This document shows, in pieces, positions 51,990-59,375 of a DNA stretch of 64,000 nt (the first letter of the stretch is position 1; every line of letters begins with the position of its first letter). The stretch is from Pseudonocardia nematodicida (GTDB lineage Bacteria; Actinomycetota; Actinomycetes; Mycobacteriales; Pseudonocardiaceae): assembly GCF_040105385.1 (NCBI RefSeq), contig NZ_JBEDNQ010000008.1, positions 62,001 to 126,000 on the forward strand, in the 5' to 3' direction. Position numbers and translations under genes: made by a program. The notes under the pieces were generated by a model, which saw only the letters and a list, made by a program, of their open reading frames with translations, made no database searches and was not told the DNA's origin.

Positions 51990-53584
51990 CCGGCATTCCC
52001 CCACTTCACGAGCGCACGCTCGGTGCGGCTTTCGACCGTGTGCTCGCCGTCCGTCCCGATGACGAGGCCCAGGCCGATGAGGCTGGTCGTTACACCTTCG
52101 CCCAGGTCCACGACCGCTCGCTGCTGCTGGCCGGCGGTACCAGCCGGCTCGGTGTGGGGCGGGGCGATCCGCTCGCGTTCATGCTCGACAACCATCTCGA
52201 CGCAGTGCATCTGTGGTTCGGTCTCAACCTGACGGGCGCGATCGAGGTGCCGATCAACACCGCCTACAAGGGCGCGTTCCTCACCCACATCCTCAATGAC
52301 TCCGGCGTCCGGGTCCTGGTTCTCGAGGAGCGCTACTGCGAACGTGTCGCCCGGGTCCTGCCGGACCTGCTGCACCTCGATACCGTCGTGGTGCGCGGTG
52401 GTGACGGCGCCGCACTGACGACATCCCGGCTGCGGGTGCTGCGGTTCGAGGAGCTGTCCGCCGGGGCGCCGGCGCCCCGCGTGGACGTGCGGCCCGACGA
52501 GGTGATGGCCTACATGTACACCTCTGGCACCACGGGTTTGTCCAAGGGCGTCGAGGTCACCCAGGCGCACGGCTACACCTACGGCTCGCGCGAGGATTCC
52601 GCACGTCCGCATGACCGTGACCGGATCCTCGTCGTGCTGCCTACGTTCCACTTCGCCGCCCAGGGCTTCGGGATCTACCAGGCCCTTGTCGCACAAGCAT
52701 TCGTCTACGTCGCCCCGGGCTTCTCCGTTCGTGGTTTCTGGCCCCTGGTGCGCCGGGAGCGGATCACGGTGGCGACGATGCTCGGGGCCATCTCCGAGCT
52801 GCTTCAGCAGCAGGCGCCTCGGCCGGACGACGCCGACAACCCCCTGGAACTGGCGATCATGGCCCCATTGGCCAGTGACCTCGACTCTTTCCGGACGCGG
52901 TTCGGTGTCGAGGTGGTGGCGGTATACGGGATGACCGAGACCGGCTGTGTGATGGTCTCCGAGCCCGATGAGGTGGTTCCCGGCGAAGCGGGGCGGGCCC
53001 GGGGCAACTACGACCTGAGACTCGTGGACAACGCGGGACAGGACGTCCCCGATGGCACGACCGGCGAACTCCTCGTCCGGCCGCACGTGCCGCACACCGT
53101 CATGGTTGCCTACCACAACCTGCCGGAGAAGACGGCCGAGACGCTAAGGGCTGGCTGGGTGCACACAGGTGACGCCTTCATCCGCGCGACCAACGGACAC
53201 TACCGGTTCGTCGACAGGATCAAGGACGCGCTGCGCCGGCGCGGTGAGAATATCTCGAGCTTCGAGGTGGAGGCTGCGATCAACCAGTTCCCCGACGTCT
53301 ACGAGAGTGCGGTCGTCGGCGTCCCGTCGCCGGAGTTCAACGAGGACGAGGTGAAGGCGGTGATCGTACTGCGAGCCGGCGCCATCCCGGACCCGGTGGG
53401 ACTGACGCAATTCCTCGTCGACCGACTGCCTTACTTCATGGTCCCGCGCTTCCTCCAGTTCATCCCGGAGCTTCCGAAGACCCCGACGATGAAGGTGCAG
53501 AAGAACCAGCTTCGCGACATCGGAGCCGAGGCCGCCGTCTGGGACAGGGAGGCCGCGGGGATTACGGTGACCCGGCACAGCTGA
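51986..53584 (+). CDS. AMP-dependent acyl-CoA ligase (CaiC-like)
   Basis: A 532-residue ANL ligase: P-loop MYTSGTTGLSKGV, VYGMTETGCVMV, WVHTGDAFIRATNGHYRFVDRIKDALRRRGENISSFEVE and catalytic lysine in KTPTMKVQKNQLRD. It belongs to the same branch as the ligase at 34322. GTG 51986 follows AAGAGGAG. It would activate the acid imported by LivKHMGF. Its last codons and 3' flank are duplicated at 56891-56949. It is the last intact gene before the IS21 remnant. Confidence 0.93.
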   Translation: MTGIPPLHERTLGAAFDRVLAVRPDDEAQADEAGRYTFAQVHDRSLLLAGGTSRLGVGRGDPLAFMLDNHLDAVHLWFGLNLTGAIEVPINTAYKGAFLTHILNDSGVRVLVLEERYCERVARVLPDLLHLDTVVVRGGDGAALTTSRLRVLRFEELSAGAPAPRVDVRPDEVMAYMYTSGTTGLSKGVEVTQAHGYTYGSREDSARPHDRDRILVVLPTFHFAAQGFGIYQALVAQAFVYVAPGFSVRGFWPLVRRERITVATMLGAISELLQQQAPRPDDADNPLELAIMAPLASDLDSFRTRFGVEVVAVYGMTETGCVMVSEPDEVVPGEAGRARGNYDLRLVDNAGQDVPDGTTGELLVRPHVPHTVMVAYHNLPEKTAETLRAGWVHTGDAFIRATNGHYRFVDRIKDALRRRGENISSFEVEAAINQFPDVYESAVVGVPSPEFNEDEVKAVIVLRAGAIPDPVGLTQFLVDRLPYFMVPRFLQFIPELPKTPTMKVQKNQLRDIGAEAAVWDREAAGITVTRHS

Positions 53585-53600
53585 GGTCCGTGTCGGCGCG
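53542..53600 (+). repeat. 59-base duplicated segment, copy 1
   Basis: This spans the last 13 codons of the CoA ligase, its stop and 16 bases beyond. A second copy at 56891-56949 matches at 54 of 59 positions. Because the match runs past the stop codon, it reflects DNA duplication rather than protein conservation. Confidence 0.8.
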
Positions 53601-54060
53601 GTCGCAGGGCACACCCACCCACGTGCCGGTGGCCGCGACCGGCAGGCATGACCCCACTGCCGCCGATCGCTCCAGCGGTTGGACTGACCCACTTGGTCTG
53701 CCTGGCCACAACCATTACGTGCGCGTCGGCACCTGCGATCACGCCGTCGACCGACGGGCGATCGGCCGGCTCGTCGAGCTCACGGCATCGAGGGCTCGAT
53801 TCTGGTGCTCTGTGAAAGAGCATCGGTTGCCGAGCTCGAACGCGGTCCGGCCAAACACCGTGTTCACCGACCCGGACCACATCGCCACCGCACACCAGCT
53901 GCACGTGGCCCTGGCCGAGCAACGCCGAGCACAGGAGCAAGCCCAGCAGGCTGGGACACGCCGCCACGGAGACGGACATTCGGTCCCGATCCGCGCCCCT
54001 CCCGACCACGACGCCCTGTTCGACGTCGACAGGTCCCACCAACTCTGTCGATCGCGGTCG
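53600..54060 (+). pseudogene. istA: IS21-family transposase IstA, C-terminal remnant
   Basis: Pieces of an IstA C-terminus lie in order but in different frames: MTPLPPIAPAVGLTH (53648), then LGLPGHNHYVRVG with RRAIGRLVELTAS, then ILVLCERASVAEL (about 53795), then FTDPDHIATAHQLHVALAEQ to the end. IS21 transposases end with a YVR-hDxxDYSVxPxxIGRxVEV beta-barrel domain and a TDPxHVAxAxxL helix, matching this order. At least three frameshifts are needed to join them and the catalytic DDE core is missing, so it is dead. It marks an old insertion right after the ABC/ligase operon. Confidence 0.8.
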
Positions 54061-54106
54061 GTCCGACGGCCGTGGCCGCACCGGAAGCGAGCACTTCGTG
54101 AACGCT

Positions 54107-54160
54107 ATGACAACGACCAGATCGGCACCGGCCGAAGGGCTGCCCTCGCAGCTGACCTAG
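54107..54160 (+). pseudogene. istB: IstB (IS21 helper ATPase) 5' fragment
   Basis: An 18-codon frame reading MTTTRSAPAEGLPSQLT then stop. IstB proteins typically begin in this style and continue with a YL...K helix. It follows the IstA remnant in the usual istA-istB order and is cut by a stop, so only the head of the gene survives; the permease gene end begins 17 bases further. Confidence 0.65.
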
Positions 54161-54177
54161 CCCAATCCTTCCCATCC

Positions 54178-55101
54178 CTACACCGCAAGGGTGACGGCTA
54201 GGACAGCCGGTACTGTCGCCAGACCGCCGACTGTCTGCATGGCGATGATGGCGGCCATCAGCGGCGCGTCCCCTCCGAGCCGCCGGGCGAGCAGGTACGA
54301 GGACGACGCGGTGGGAAGCGTCAGGAACAGCATCGCGGCTAGCAGCCCGTCGGACTCGAGGCCCGCCCACGGCGCCAGGAGCAGCCCGGCAGCGGGCAGC
54401 GCGACGAACTTCGTCGTCGAGGCGACCGCGACGGGAACGGTCCACGTGCGCCGCGCGGTGAACCGTCGTAGCGCAGCGCCGACGCACATCAGGCCCAGCG
54501 GCATGGAGGCGGCCCCGAGCGCCTGTGCGGTGGCGGCGACGCCCGCGGGAAGGGCGGCTCCGGACACGTGGACCGCGACGCCCGCGACGCACGCGAAGAT
54601 CAGGGGGTTCGTCGCGACTTGGCGCAGGGTCGCGCGCGCCGAGAGTGGTTCGCCCCCGCAGCGGGCGAAGACCAGCACGGACAGCACGTTGACGGTGGGC
54701 ACGAGGATGCCGTTGCACAGCGCGGCGTAAGCCACGCCGTCGCTACCGAGCAGCCCGGTTGCCAGCGTCACCCCGATGTAGTTGTTGAAGCGGACGCCGC
54801 CCTGGAACACGGAGGTGAACGCCGCTCCGTCGCGGACCAGCAGCCGACCGAGGGCGACCAACGGCATCGCGACGGCCAGGGTGGATCCGAGGAGCACGAC
54901 GGCGAGGCCGGAGACCGGCAGCTCCCCGAGCCGTGCGGTCGCCAGCCCGTGGAAGAACAGCGCGGGCAGCAGGACGCCGTAGCAGAGGTTCTCCGCGCCG
55001 GACCAGAAGTCGTCCCGGTCCGGCGCCCGGCGACGCAGCACCCACCCGAGGCCGAGCAGGGCGACGACCGGGACCAGCGCGTTCACGACCGACGTGGTCA
55101 T
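54178..55101 (-). CDS. AEC (auxin efflux carrier)-family permease
   Basis: A 307-residue membrane protein with about ten helices in the five-plus-five pattern of AEC transporters, which include malonate and other acid permeases. FRFNNYIGV-like VRFNNYIGVTLATGLLG and the N-terminal ENLCYGVLLPALFFHGLA match the family. ATG 55101 has GAGAGG seven bases upstream; an earlier in-frame GTG would add eight residues. Direction of transport and substrate are unknown. It is 36 bases downstream of the AhpD-like gene, so the two probably form an operon. Confidence 0.88.
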   Translation of the reverse strand: MTTSVVNALVPVVALLGLGWVLRRRAPDRDDFWSGAENLCYGVLLPALFFHGLATARLGELPVSGLAVVLLGSTLAVAMPLVALGRLLVRDGAAFTSVFQGGVRFNNYIGVTLATGLLGSDGVAYAALCNGILVPTVNVLSVLVFARCGGEPLSARATLRQVATNPLIFACVAGVAVHVSGAALPAGVAATAQALGAASMPLGLMCVGAALRRFTARRTWTVPVAVASTTKFVALPAAGLLLAPWAGLESDGLLAAMLFLTLPTASSSYLLARRLGGDAPLMAAIIAMQTVGGLATVPAVLAVTLAV

Positions 55102-55137
55102 GACGATGCCTCTCGCGTCGACCACGCCTGTGGTGGG

Positions 55138-55710
55138 TCAGCGACCCAGGGTGAAGAACTCCTCGTTCGGCTGCAGCGCGAACAGGTGCGCGAGGCGGTT
55201 CGAGGCGGCGAAGAAGGCGGTGATGGCACCGATGTCCCAGATCTCGTCGTCGGTGAGGCCCGCGTCGCGTGCGTCGTCGAGTGCCTGGTCGGTCACGGCG
55301 GCGGGGGTCTGTGCCACGAGCAGGGCGAGATCGACGATCGCCCGCCAGCGCGGGTCGAGGCCACAGGAGTGCGGGTTGGTGGCGACGTGCTCGGCGAGCT
55401 GTGGATCGCCGCTGCGCACCCGCAGGATCGCGCCGTGTGCGACCACGCAGTAGACACAGTCATTCCTCCCCGAGGTCGCCACGACGACCAACTCGCGCTC
55501 GGCCCTGGACAGGCCCTCGTCGGAGTTCATTAGCGCGTCGTGATAGTCGAGGAAGGCACGGAGCTCATCGGGGCGTCTGCCCAGTGCGCGGAAGATGTTG
55601 GGGGTGAAGCCGGACTTCTCCACCGGTCCGGCGAGGCGCTGTCGTAGGTCCTCGGGGAGATCGCTGATCTCGACGGCGCCGAAACGGCTGATCGGGCTCG
55701 ATATGTGCAT
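55138..55710 (-). CDS. AhpD-like / carboxymuconolactone decarboxylase-family protein
   Basis: A 190-residue all-helical protein with the redox motif NDCVYCVVAHGA (CxxC followed by His), as in peroxidase-related AhpD-like enzymes. It begins with FGAVEISDLPEDLRQRL and GFTPNIFRALGRRPDELRAFLDYHDALM, typical of that subgroup. It may act as a peroxide-reducing thiol protein or an oxidoreductase of unknown substrate. ATG 55710 has GAGGT four bases upstream. Confidence 0.88.
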   Translation of the reverse strand: MHISSPISRFGAVEISDLPEDLRQRLAGPVEKSGFTPNIFRALGRRPDELRAFLDYHDALMNSDEGLSRAERELVVVATSGRNDCVYCVVAHGAILRVRSGDPQLAEHVATNPHSCGLDPRWRAIVDLALLVAQTPAAVTDQALDDARDAGLTDDEIWDIGAITAFFAASNRLAHLFALQPNEEFFTLGR

Positions 55711-55846
55711 GGTGACCTCATCGTCTGCTTCCAGGGTGACCGACGCTTCCCTACAACACCGGTGACTGCCGCGATCCTCGACCGTGGCTGTCGGTTCTCC
55801 TAGACCTGACTGGCGAAGGGGGACTTCGGCGGCGCCGAAGCCGGGA

Positions 55847-56740
55847 TCAGGACGGCCGGTCGACCGCCGCCGCGGCGCGGAGGTGCGCCACCAGGCCCCC
55901 GGCGCCGGCGCCGGCGTTCGTCGCCGTACGCACGGTCAGGACCCGGTGCGCCCACGGGTCGCTCAGCTCCCGCACCACCAGGCCCAGCGCGGGGTCGACG
56001 ACGTGTCGGGGAACCACCGCCAGTCCCACGCCGGCCGCGACGAGCGCCGTAACCGTGCCGAGGTCGACCGCGCGAGCGCGGAACCGGGGGAGCGGGGCGC
56101 GGTCCCCGAGACGGGTGACCAGCGTGCGGTGCAGTGAGGAGTCCTCGGTCAGCCCGACCATCGGGTGTTCGGCGATCTCGGCGAACGCGAGGGGGCGACG
56201 GACCCGGGCCAGCACGCCGTCGGGTGCTCCGACGGCCACCAGCGAGTCGTCACCGAGCAGGTCGTCACCGTCGGCCGTTCCCACCAGGCCGGCGATCACG
56301 ACGGCGACGTCCGCACCGCCCTCGGTCAGCATCCGAGCGGACTCGGTGCTGCTGCGCTCCTCGGCTACAACGTCAACGTCGGGACACTCCCGGAGGAAGG
56401 AGATCATCGCTCGTGGAACGAGCCGGGCCATGGCCGACGCCCCGGCGAGCAGGACGAGGCGGTGGCCCGCCGGGCGCGTGGCGGCCGCGACGGCGTCGTC
56501 GAGCAGCCGGAGGTCTTCGACGACGTCACGGGCGTGGCGGGCGAAGATCAGCCCCGCCGCTGTGGGCCGCACCCCGCGCCTGCCCCGGACGAGCAGCGCC
56601 GTGCCGGCCCGCCGCTCAAGCTCGCGGATGCGCGCGCTCGCCGACGGCAGGCTCAACGGGACGCGAGCGGCTCCCGCGGTGATCGACCCCTCATCGACGA
56701 CCGCGACGAATAGCCTGAGGTCGAGCAGGTCGGAGAGCAC
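55847..56740 (-). CDS. LysR-family transcriptional regulator
   Basis: A 297-residue LysR protein: winged-helix domain (residues 1-60; LLDLRLFVAVVDEGSITAGA, PSASARIRELERRAGTALLVRGRRG) and a periplasmic-binding-like effector domain. LysR genes usually face their targets, but this one is co-directional with the AhpD-like and AEC genes 136 bases ahead of them, so it may activate that pair. GTG start 56740. Confidence 0.92.
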   Translation of the reverse strand: MLSDLLDLRLFVAVVDEGSITAGAARVPLSLPSASARIRELERRAGTALLVRGRRGVRPTAAGLIFARHARDVVEDLRLLDDAVAAATRPAGHRLVLLAGASAMARLVPRAMISFLRECPDVDVVAEERSSTESARMLTEGGADVAVVIAGLVGTADGDDLLGDDSLVAVGAPDGVLARVRRPLAFAEIAEHPMVGLTEDSSLHRTLVTRLGDRAPLPRFRARAVDLGTVTALVAAGVGLAVVPRHVVDPALGLVVRELSDPWAHRVLTVRTATNAGAGAGGLVAHLRAAAAVDRPS

Positions 56741-56819
56741 GGCAGGAGCCTAGATGCCGTGTCCGCGAGCCTCGTCCCGGAACCCGTGCCGATAGCCGCC
56801 AGACCTCGGTCGCATCGAC

Positions 56820-56933
56820 GTGCTGGCACGCCGGGACCTCAGAGCCGATCCGGTCGCCGAGGCGCTGGGCTCCGTCGTCTTCCCCGGGCTGGACAGGGAG
56901 GTCGCGGGGATCACAGTGACCCGGCACAGCTGA
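56820..56933 (+). pseudogene. Tail of a second ligase-like gene (duplicated 3' end)
   Basis: The frame ends LDREVAGITVTRHS and stop, against WDREAAGITVTRHS in the ligase at 51986. The nucleotide match (56891-56949, 54 of 59) continues past the stop. Upstream residues VLARRDLRADPVAEALG only vaguely resemble the ligase, so the copy is truncated or diverged. It lies just before the second XRE-TetR gene. Confidence 0.6.
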
Positions 56934-57036
56934 GGTCGGTGTCGGGGCGCGTGCCCCAGCGGGCGGGCGCGCATGCCATCGTGTCGGGGGCGCGACCCCA
57001 CCCACAGCGGTCGCACCGGGGAGCCAGGAGGACGAC

Positions 57037-57933
57037 GTGGTCGACGCCGGGCCGCCCGGTGCGAGGGTCGGACCCTACGTGCGCAACGCCAGAGTCGCCC
57101 GAGGTGTGGGGCTCCGTGCGCTGGCCGGCCAGATCGGGGTCAGCCCCGCCACGCTGAGTCAGATCGAGCACGGCCGTACCCGTTTGACGGTGGAGCGGCT
57201 CGACACCATCGCCGCCGCGCTCGGGATACCGGCCGCCGACATCCTGGAGGGCCGTACCCGCTCCATCGCACCGTCCCGGGCGAGCAGACCGGATCCGCAC
57301 GGGAGCTGGCGGATCTACGAACCACTCGACCTCGGCCCGGTCCTCGATGCCGCGCGCGCTGAGTTCCTCGAGGTCGGCTACCACGCCGCGACGATGCGCC
57401 GGATCGCCGCACGCTGCGGCATGGCCGTCAGCGGGTTGTACCACCACCATTCGGGCAAGCAGCAGATGCTCCGAGCGCTGGTCGAGTACGCCATGACCGA
57501 TCTGGACCGACGGGCGGTGGCGGCGCGGGCGGAGGGGGCGGACCCGGTGAGCCGTTTTTGTCTGCTGGTGGAGAACCTGGCGCTCTACCACACCCATCGC
57601 AGTGAGCTTGCGTTCATCGGCGACAGCGAGATGCGTAGCTTCACCGACGCCAACCGCAGACATGTCGCGATCATGCGCACCCGTCAGCAGCGAAGGGTCG
57701 ACCACGAGGTGGAGGCCGCCACGGCTGCGGGCCGGTTCCGCCATGACCACCCGCGTGAGGCGGCCCGTGCGGTCGTCACGATGTGCACTTCCTTGGCCGC
57801 CTGGTACCGCCATTCCGGCCGTTATGGGCCCGAGGAGATCGCCCGGCAGTATGTCGGCTTCGGCATCGACCTGATGACCGGGACCAGCGCGCCCTTCCCT
57901 GCTCCCGGCACTACGGGACCACGGGATCCGTGA
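57037..57933 (+). CDS. Double-HTH regulator: XRE domain fused to TetR domain
   Basis: A 298-residue paralogue of the regulator at 44322. XRE HTH at about residues 10-70 (VRNARVARGVGLRALAGQI, SPATLSQIEHGRTRLTVERL), TetR HTH at about 105-155 (AEFLEVGYHAATMRRIAARC, VSGLYHHHSGKQQMLRALV), then the TetR effector domain. GTG 57037 follows AGGAGGACGAC. It faces the beta-lactamase-like gene tail to tail. Target genes are not evident; the ligase-tail duplication upstream suggests it once stood beside a ligase gene as its paralogue does. Confidence 0.9.
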   Translation: MVDAGPPGARVGPYVRNARVARGVGLRALAGQIGVSPATLSQIEHGRTRLTVERLDTIAAALGIPAADILEGRTRSIAPSRASRPDPHGSWRIYEPLDLGPVLDAARAEFLEVGYHAATMRRIAARCGMAVSGLYHHHSGKQQMLRALVEYAMTDLDRRAVAARAEGADPVSRFCLLVENLALYHTHRSELAFIGDSEMRSFTDANRRHVAIMRTRQQRRVDHEVEAATAAGRFRHDHPREAARAVVTMCTSLAAWYRHSGRYGPEEIARQYVGFGIDLMTGTSAPFPAPGTTGPRDP

Positions 57934-57941
57934 CCGGGCCA

Positions 57942-57959
57942 GCGGCCGGGTACGGCCGC
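57942..57959. terminator. Bidirectional terminator hairpin
   Basis: GCGGCCG-GGTA-CGGCCGC: a perfect seven-base stem with a four-base loop in the 33-base gap between the convergent XRE-TetR and beta-lactamase-like genes. Confidence 0.6.
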
Positions 57960-57966
57960 AACCGGG

Positions 57967-59127
57967 TCAGCCGCGCAACTCGGCGTGGCATCGCCGCACC
58001 GTGCGGGCGAGGTCCATGCCGCGCTCGTCGGCGCCGCCGGGGGTGGTCATGCGACGCGGCACGTAGCCGTACGCGAGATCGTGCCACGGGTCGGCGACGC
58101 CGAGTGCCCCACCGGCCCCGTCGTGGCCGAACGCCTGGTGACTGCCGATGCGAAGTCGATCGTCGGGCTTCTGGAAGATGATGCCGTAACGGACAGGCAG
58201 GCCGAGGACGATGTCGGGTCCGGCGGCCTGGATCTGCGAGACCGCGGCGACGGTCTCCGGCGACAGCAGTCGCGGTGCGCCGTCGACCTCACCGATGCAC
58301 GACGCGTAGAGCCGAGCCAGGCCGCGCGCGGATCCGACACCCCCTGCGGACGACTGACCGGCCGCGCGTCCCCGGCGAACGTTCGGGATCAGCACGTCGA
58401 GCGGCGCGCTCACCGCCAGGTTGAACGCCATGCCGGACAGCGTGTCGCCGTCCGCCCGCAGCGGTGAGCTCCGCATGGCGAGGGCCTGCTCGGGCGTCGG
58501 GCGCTGAGGGAGCACATCGAGTACGCGGGGTTCGTGGTCGTCCGGTGTCGCGATGAAGAAGTCGATGTCGCGGGGTGCTCCGATCTCCTCGTCGAAGAAG
58601 CGGGCGACGGTCCGGCCGTCCAGTCGCCGCACCAGCTCATCTGCCAGCGTCCCGATCGTGAGACCGTGGTAACCGTGCGCGGTGCCGGGGTACCAGTGCG
58701 GCACCTGGACGGCGAGGCGGGTGGCGAGATACTCGTGGTCGAACACCTGCTCCAGGGTCAGTTGCGGTTCGACCCCTGGCAGGCCGGCCTGGTGAGACAA
58801 GGCGGTCCGCACGGTGATCGTGGCCTTCCCACCCTGTGCGAACTCCGGCCAGTATCGGCTGACGGGCTCGTCCAGATCGAGGAGTCCACGCTCGAGCAGC
58901 AGCGCGACGCACACCGCGGCGGCGCCCTTGGTGGCGGAGAAGACGCCCTGGACTGCGTGCTCGCCGGTGCCCGATCCACCCCAGAGGTCGACGACGCACC
59001 GGCCGCCGACATAGGCGCAGAACTGCGCGGAGTAGTCGTGGTCCTCGTCGATCAACCCGGCCAGCTGCTCGCGTACTGCGGCGTACCCCGGCGAGACGAC
59101 ACCGTGCACGCCACCGCGGCCGGTCAT
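57967..59127 (-). CDS. Serine beta-lactamase/EstB-type esterase (class C-like fold)
   Basis: A 386-residue serine hydrolase. S64 and K67 form the SxxK motif in VFSATKGA, and Y153 in HGYHGLTIG is the likely base, as in family VIII esterases, which hydrolyse short esters rather than true beta-lactams. No signal peptide is visible, consistent with a cytoplasmic esterase. It diverges from the GH3 gene with a palindrome in between. ATG 59127 lacks a strong ribosome site. Confidence 0.88.
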   Translation of the reverse strand: MTGRGGVHGVVSPGYAAVREQLAGLIDEDHDYSAQFCAYVGGRCVVDLWGGSGTGEHAVQGVFSATKGAAAVCVALLLERGLLDLDEPVSRYWPEFAQGGKATITVRTALSHQAGLPGVEPQLTLEQVFDHEYLATRLAVQVPHWYPGTAHGYHGLTIGTLADELVRRLDGRTVARFFDEEIGAPRDIDFFIATPDDHEPRVLDVLPQRPTPEQALAMRSSPLRADGDTLSGMAFNLAVSAPLDVLIPNVRRGRAAGQSSAGGVGSARGLARLYASCIGEVDGAPRLLSPETVAAVSQIQAAGPDIVLGLPVRYGIIFQKPDDRLRIGSHQAFGHDGAGGALGVADPWHDLAYGYVPRRMTTPGGADERGMDLARTVRRCHAELRG

Positions 59128-59228
59128 GTCCGTGCCTGTCCGCAGGTTCGAGCCGGTGGTCGGCGGCGCCCCTTCCCGGCGAGCTGACGGCAGCGGGGCG
59201 GACGGACAACGGTGAGGAGCACGATCGA

Positions 59229-59247
59229 CAGTTTAGCTTGAAAACTG
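59229..59247. promoter_or_regulatory. Palindromic operator in divergent promoter
   Basis: CAGTTT (59229-59234) and AAACTG (59242-59247) are perfect inverted arms around AGCTTGA, in AT-rich sequence between the esterase and GH3 genes. TTGAAA at its right half could be a -35. Probably a TetR-type site; the TetR at 63356 is a candidate binder. Confidence 0.5.
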
Positions 59248-59375
59248 ACCGAGTGATAGGTTGGAATTGGGTTCGGCCGGGCTCCAGCGACGGCTTCGAC
59301 CATGCCGCGCGACGCTGCTACGTGTGGGCGGAGATCCGGCGGATCGACCCATGCATTCGACCGTCAGGAGCTCAC

